Assembly: GCA_013042495.1 (NCBI GenBank)
Contig: JABDQB010000255.1
Span: 1 to 6,360, forward strand
Length of the DNA: 6,360 nucleotides
Origin: Gemmatimonadota bacterium
Lineage (GTDB): Bacteria > Gemmatimonadota > Gemmatimonadetes > Palauibacterales > Palauibacteraceae
Reading direction: 5' to 3'
Position 1 is the first letter of the stretch. The number at the start of each line of letters is the position of its first letter. The position numbers and the translations under genes were made by a program. The notes under the pieces are model-generated. The model was not told the origin of the DNA, ran no database searches, and was given only the letters and a program-made list of their open reading frames with translations. This document shows positions 6,011 to 6,360 of this stretch, piece by piece.

Positions 6011-6360
6011 ATGAGCTTCGTTACGCACCTCGAAGCAGCCATCGACGGAACGCGGCTGCCGCATGACCGGTTGCAGACCCTGCACGAAGGCCGGCCCCTG
6101 TGGGTGCGCTACGACCTCGAGGCGGTAGGCGCCGCGATGACCAAGGAGGCGGTGGCCCGCAGGGAGCCGACGATGTGGCGCTACCGGGAGCTGCTTCCGA
6201 TCTCCGACGCCACCAAGATCGCGTCGCTTGGCGAGGGCATGTCACCGCTGCTCCGGTGCGAGAGGCTTGGCCAGGCCCTGGGTCTGAGAGATCTATGGGT
6301 GAAGGACGAGTCCCAGCTTCCGACCGGCTCGTTCAAGAGCCGGGGGCTCTCGATGGCGGT
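6011..6360 (+). CDS. thrC: Threonine synthase-type PLP enzyme, N-terminal part only
   Basis: The frame starts at ATG 6011 and is open to the window end (116 complete codons). LGEGMSPLL (73-81) is the LGEGxTPL motif of archaeal-type threonine synthases, and WVKDESQLPTGSFKSRG (96-112) holds the PLP lysine, K109. Threonine synthase converts O-phosphohomoserine to threonine and phosphate. The N-terminal 35 residues follow the outline of the zinc-ribbon region found in many relatives (LE..., DRLQ, GRPLWVRYDL), but the cysteines are absent, so no metal site is expected. GGAG at 6001-6004, inside the end of tpl, lies 6 bases before the ATG, and only 3 bases separate the genes, so they are surely co-transcribed. 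Related fold-type II enzymes such as threonine dehydratase or diaminopropionate or cysteate synthases cannot be excluded from this fragment. Confidence 0.82.
   Translation, partial: MSFVTHLEAAIDGTRLPHDRLQTLHEGRPLWVRYDLEAVGAAMTKEAVARREPTMWRYRELLPISDATKIASLGEGMSPLLRCERLGQALGLRDLWVKDESQLPTGSFKSRGLSMA

Noticed and set aside
4502..6085. 527-residue minus-strand open frame over tpl
   Set aside because: It is the mirror of the well-matched tyrosine phenol-lyase gene. The translation is rich in H, V, R and D and matches no family, and no good ribosome site precedes it.

Overview
The window is high-GC bacterial DNA, densely packed with genes that use G/C at the third codon position. It carries four complete recognisable genes, one probable very small gene and two genes cut by the window edges. 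No rRNA, tRNA, CRISPR array, transposase or integrase was seen. The gene mix (a TolB/FlgO-like membrane TPR protein, a DUF4139 protein, a tyrosine phenol-lyase and an archaeal-type threonine synthase) would suit a soil, marine or sediment lineage such as Gemmatimonadota or a neighbouring phylum. That placement is inference from content only.

Left and centre, minus strand (positions 1-4300). In transcription order there is a predicted 27-residue single-helix membrane peptide (4300-4217), a YdfG-like short-chain dehydrogenase (4189-3410), a CDP-alcohol phosphatidyltransferase that overlaps it by 4 bases (3413-2670), and a secreted DUF4139 protein (2618-1170). Spacings are 27, -4 and 51 bases, so these look like one operon with a membrane or envelope theme. 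The lipid enzyme has the complete catalytic motif of its family. After a 198-base gap holding a strong hairpin (1081-1115) comes the start of a membrane-anchored TPR protein (971 to beyond position 1), probably a separate transcription unit.

Divergent spacer (4301-4621). About 300 bases lie between the leftward operon and the rightward genes. They hold the Shine-Dalgarno of the small peptide, a 9-bp GC-rich inverted repeat, a 16-base-period direct repeat and a TATA-like box, but no promoter that can be called with confidence.

Right, plus strand (4622-6360). A tyrosine phenol-lyase of normal length keeps the catalytic lysine and the Thr and Arg that separate this enzyme from tryptophanase. 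Three bases after its stop begins a threonine-synthase-type PLP enzyme, cut by the window end. The two are almost certainly co-transcribed, which joins a tyrosine/serine beta-eliminating enzyme to a beta/gamma-replacement-type enzyme. I see no clear sign of an unknown defence or mobile system. The points most worth a second look are the tpl-thrC pairing, the small membrane peptide and the SDR/lipid-synthase pair.
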